From Streptomyces seoulensis (GTDB lineage Bacteria > Actinomycetota > Actinomycetes > Streptomycetales > Streptomycetaceae), in assembly GCF_004328625.1 (NCBI RefSeq), contig NZ_CP032229.1, forward strand, positions 4,154,001 through 4,218,000: DNA of 64,000 nt, written 5' to 3'. The notes under the pieces were generated by a model. The model was not told the origin of the DNA and searched no databases. It saw only the letters and a program-made list of their open reading frames with translations. A program made the position numbers and the translations under genes. Below are positions 62,572-64,000 of the stretch, one piece after another; position 1 is the stretch's first letter, and every line of letters begins with the position of its first letter.

Positions 62572-63612
62572 ATGACCGAATCCAGCGAGTGGCTCATCTA
62601 CCGAGGCGCCGGGGAACCCCACGACGGGATGAGCCGGCTGCCCCCGCCCCCGCCCTGGCGCGACTTCTCCGCGCGCGGCGCCGAGACCTCCGCCGAGCCG
62701 GGCGAGGACGGTGACGGCTCCCGCGACCGCAGGCTCGGCGCGCACCGGCACCTGGCCGAGCTGCACCGGCCCGGCGCCGAGGAACTGGACATGATCAACG
62801 CGGCGCTGTACCTGCGCCGCCCGCTGCTGGTCACCGGCAGCCCCGGCGCGGGCAAGAGCACCCTCGCGCACTCGGTGGCGTACGAACTGGGGCTCGGCGA
62901 CGTGCTGCGCTGGTCCGTCGTCAGCCGCTCCACCCTCCAGGACGGGCTCTACCACTACGACGCCATCGCCCGCCTCCAGGACGTGCAGATCGCCGCGCAG
63001 GGCGGGTACGGCAGCGCGGCCGGGAGCCCCGGTTCCGTGGAGGCGATCGGCGGCTACATCCGGCTCGGCCCGCTCGGCACCGCCCTGCTGCCCTCGGACA
63101 CCCCGCGCGTGCTGCTCATCGACGAACTCGACAAGAGCGACATCGACCTGCCCAACGACCTGCTGAACGTGCTGGAGGAGGGCGAGTTCGAGATACCCGA
63201 GCTGCGCCGCCTGGCCGACCGGCTGCCCGACGGCGAGGCCGAGGTGCTCACCGCCGACGGCACCAAGGTCCGGGTGCGCGACGGCCGGGTGCGCTGCACC
63301 TCGTTCCCCTTCGTGGTGCTCACCAGCAACGGCGAACGGGACTTCCCCGCACCGCTGATGCGCCGCTGCGTCCACCTGGAGCTGGGCCGCCCCGACCACA
63401 ACCGGCTCGCTACCTTCGTCCGCGCCCACCTCGGGGACGAGGCCGCGCGGGCCGGTGACGATCTCATCGCCCGCTTCCTGGAGCGCTCGCACAGTGAACT
63501 CCTCGCCACCGACCAGCTGTTGAACGCCCTCTACCTCACCGACGCGGCCGCCCCGCCGAGCCGGGAGCGCCTGGCCGACCTGCTCATCCAGCGACTCGAC
63601 CGCCCGAGGTGA
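62572..63612 (+). CDS. MoxR-type AAA+ ATPase
   Basis: A 346-aa AAA+ ATPase. Walker A is GSPGAGKS (89-96), Walker B is LLIDELDKSD (Asp184-Glu185), and sensor 1 is VVLTSNGERDFPAPLMRRC. A Pro-rich, presumably flexible lead of ~60 residues precedes the domain. MoxR ATPases usually remodel a partner through a vWA protein; the next gene is the expected partner. Start ATG 62572, 100 nt after the trypsin gene, with GAGGACCGG upstream. Confidence 0.9.
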   Translation: MTESSEWLIYRGAGEPHDGMSRLPPPPPWRDFSARGAETSAEPGEDGDGSRDRRLGAHRHLAELHRPGAEELDMINAALYLRRPLLVTGSPGAGKSTLAHSVAYELGLGDVLRWSVVSRSTLQDGLYHYDAIARLQDVQIAAQGGYGSAAGSPGSVEAIGGYIRLGPLGTALLPSDTPRVLLIDELDKSDIDLPNDLLNVLEEGEFEIPELRRLADRLPDGEAEVLTADGTKVRVRDGRVRCTSFPFVVLTSNGERDFPAPLMRRCVHLELGRPDHNRLATFVRAHLGDEAARAGDDLIARFLERSHSELLATDQLLNALYLTDAAAPPSRERLADLLIQRLDRPR

Positions 63613-63619
63613 GGAGCCG

Positions 63620-64000
63620 ATGCCCGACGCACCGGCACGACACGGCCCCGACACCCCCGACCCGTTCGCCGAACTCGTGCTCCGGCTGCGAGGAGCCGGT
63701 CTCCAGCCGGACGTGGAGGGGCTGAGCGACGCCCTGTGGCTGGCCCGGTGGACGGGCGAACGCGAGCCGGCCGGTGAGGTCGAGCGCGCCCGCGAGGTGC
63801 CCCCGCCCCCGCCCGTGTCCCCACCCGAGCCCCAACTCCCGCCGCCGCCCAGGGAACCCGGGGTCCTGACGCCCGGACCCGACCGCAGCGTCCCGCTGTA
63901 CCCGTCGCCCCGTGACGGCCAGGTCCGCGTAGGGCCCGGCACCCGGCTCACCGCACTCCCGGTCGGCGCCCCGGCCGCCCCCGTCCTGCCCTCCACCCTC
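63620..64000 (+). CDS. SAV_2336-type protein, probable vWA partner of the MoxR ATPase (5' part)
   Basis: The first 127 codons of a gene that runs off the window. An N-terminal helical segment (DPFAELVLRLRGAGLQPDVE, then LSDALWLARWTG) matches the start of SAV_2336 N-terminal-domain proteins, followed by a long Pro-rich linker (PPPPPVSPPEPQLPPPPREP). In related clusters the missing part carries catalytic or vWA domains. GAGGAG precedes the ATG, which is 7 nt after the ATPase stop. Function is inferred only from context. Confidence 0.75.
   Translation, partial: MPDAPARHGPDTPDPFAELVLRLRGAGLQPDVEGLSDALWLARWTGEREPAGEVERAREVPPPPPVSPPEPQLPPPPREPGVLTPGPDRSVPLYPSPRDGQVRVGPGTRLTALPVGAPAAPVLPSTL

Noticed and set aside
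62377..63996. 539-aa minus-strand frame opposite the MoxR gene
   Set aside because: Shadow of the ATPase and SAV_2336-type genes, which carry clear motifs on the plus strand.

Overview
High-GC actinobacterial DNA, almost certainly a Streptomyces chromosome core region. The gene order matches what I remember of the S. coelicolor SCO5204-SCO5270 neighbourhood (UPF0182, CatR-like Fur, hisN, rsgA-aroA, sigR-rsrA, epi-isozizaene synthase/CYP170A1, nrdABS, dasR-dasABCD, nagB, wblE, rshA-sigH, family 2B encapsulin, sodN-sodX, malic enzyme). No rRNA, phage, transposon or CRISPR was seen. That synteny is from memory; no database was searched.

Layout. 1-3050: end of a UPF0182 membrane protein, then two identical initiator tRNA genes flanking a TPR/Sel1-like protein. 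3.1-10.9 kb: housekeeping genes (Fur/PerR-type regulator, CBS protein, histidinol-phosphatase, TetR regulator, SMR exporter, RsgA, AroA, M50 peptidase, SRAP protein, hydrolase). 10.9-16.7 kb: thiol-oxidative stress pair sigR-rsrA with an autoregulated promoter and two start codons, two HD-domain membrane proteins, a TPR protein and peptide deformylase. 16.9-19.4 kb: two-gene albaflavenone operon. 19.4-24.3 kb: class Ia ribonucleotide reductase operon nrdABS behind a cobalamin riboswitch and a pair of NrdR-box-like sites.

24.3-33.7 kb: GNAT acetyltransferase, solute symporter with a DUF3311 partner, then the GlcNAc/chitobiose regulon: DasR, DasA-B-C ABC importer, DasD-type hexosaminidase and NagB, with DasR (dre) sites at dasA/dasR and nagB. 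33.7-36.1 kb: a structured noncoding RNA locus (probable scr5239 homologue) with its own dre-like site, a PdtaS-type kinase and WblE. 36.4-43.3 kb: lipid kinase, anti-sigma/sigma pair rshA-sigH with a BldD box, Na+/H+ antiporter, PLP enzyme, amidase.

43.5-46.2 kb: encapsulin nanocompartment operon (cNMP-domain shell plus polyprenyl diphosphate synthase as likely cargo). 46.2-53.1 kb: DUF952, YihY, nickel SOD with its maturation protease, CGNR regulator, methyltransferase, polar amino-acid ABC transporter. 53.7-59.4 kb: malic enzyme, oxidoreductase, a self-contained HTH/Clp-N operon with two perfect palindromes, a PadR/DUF4097 operon and a 59-aa conserved protein. 59.6-64 kb: the start of a Trypco1 / trypsin-VMAP-C / MoxR ATPase / SAV_2336-type cluster, a computationally predicted NTP-dependent conflict system; the last gene runs off the window.

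At least nine genes show a TANNNT -10 hexamer 6-7 nt before the start codon and no Shine-Dalgarno, so leaderless translation is common here and was used to set several starts.
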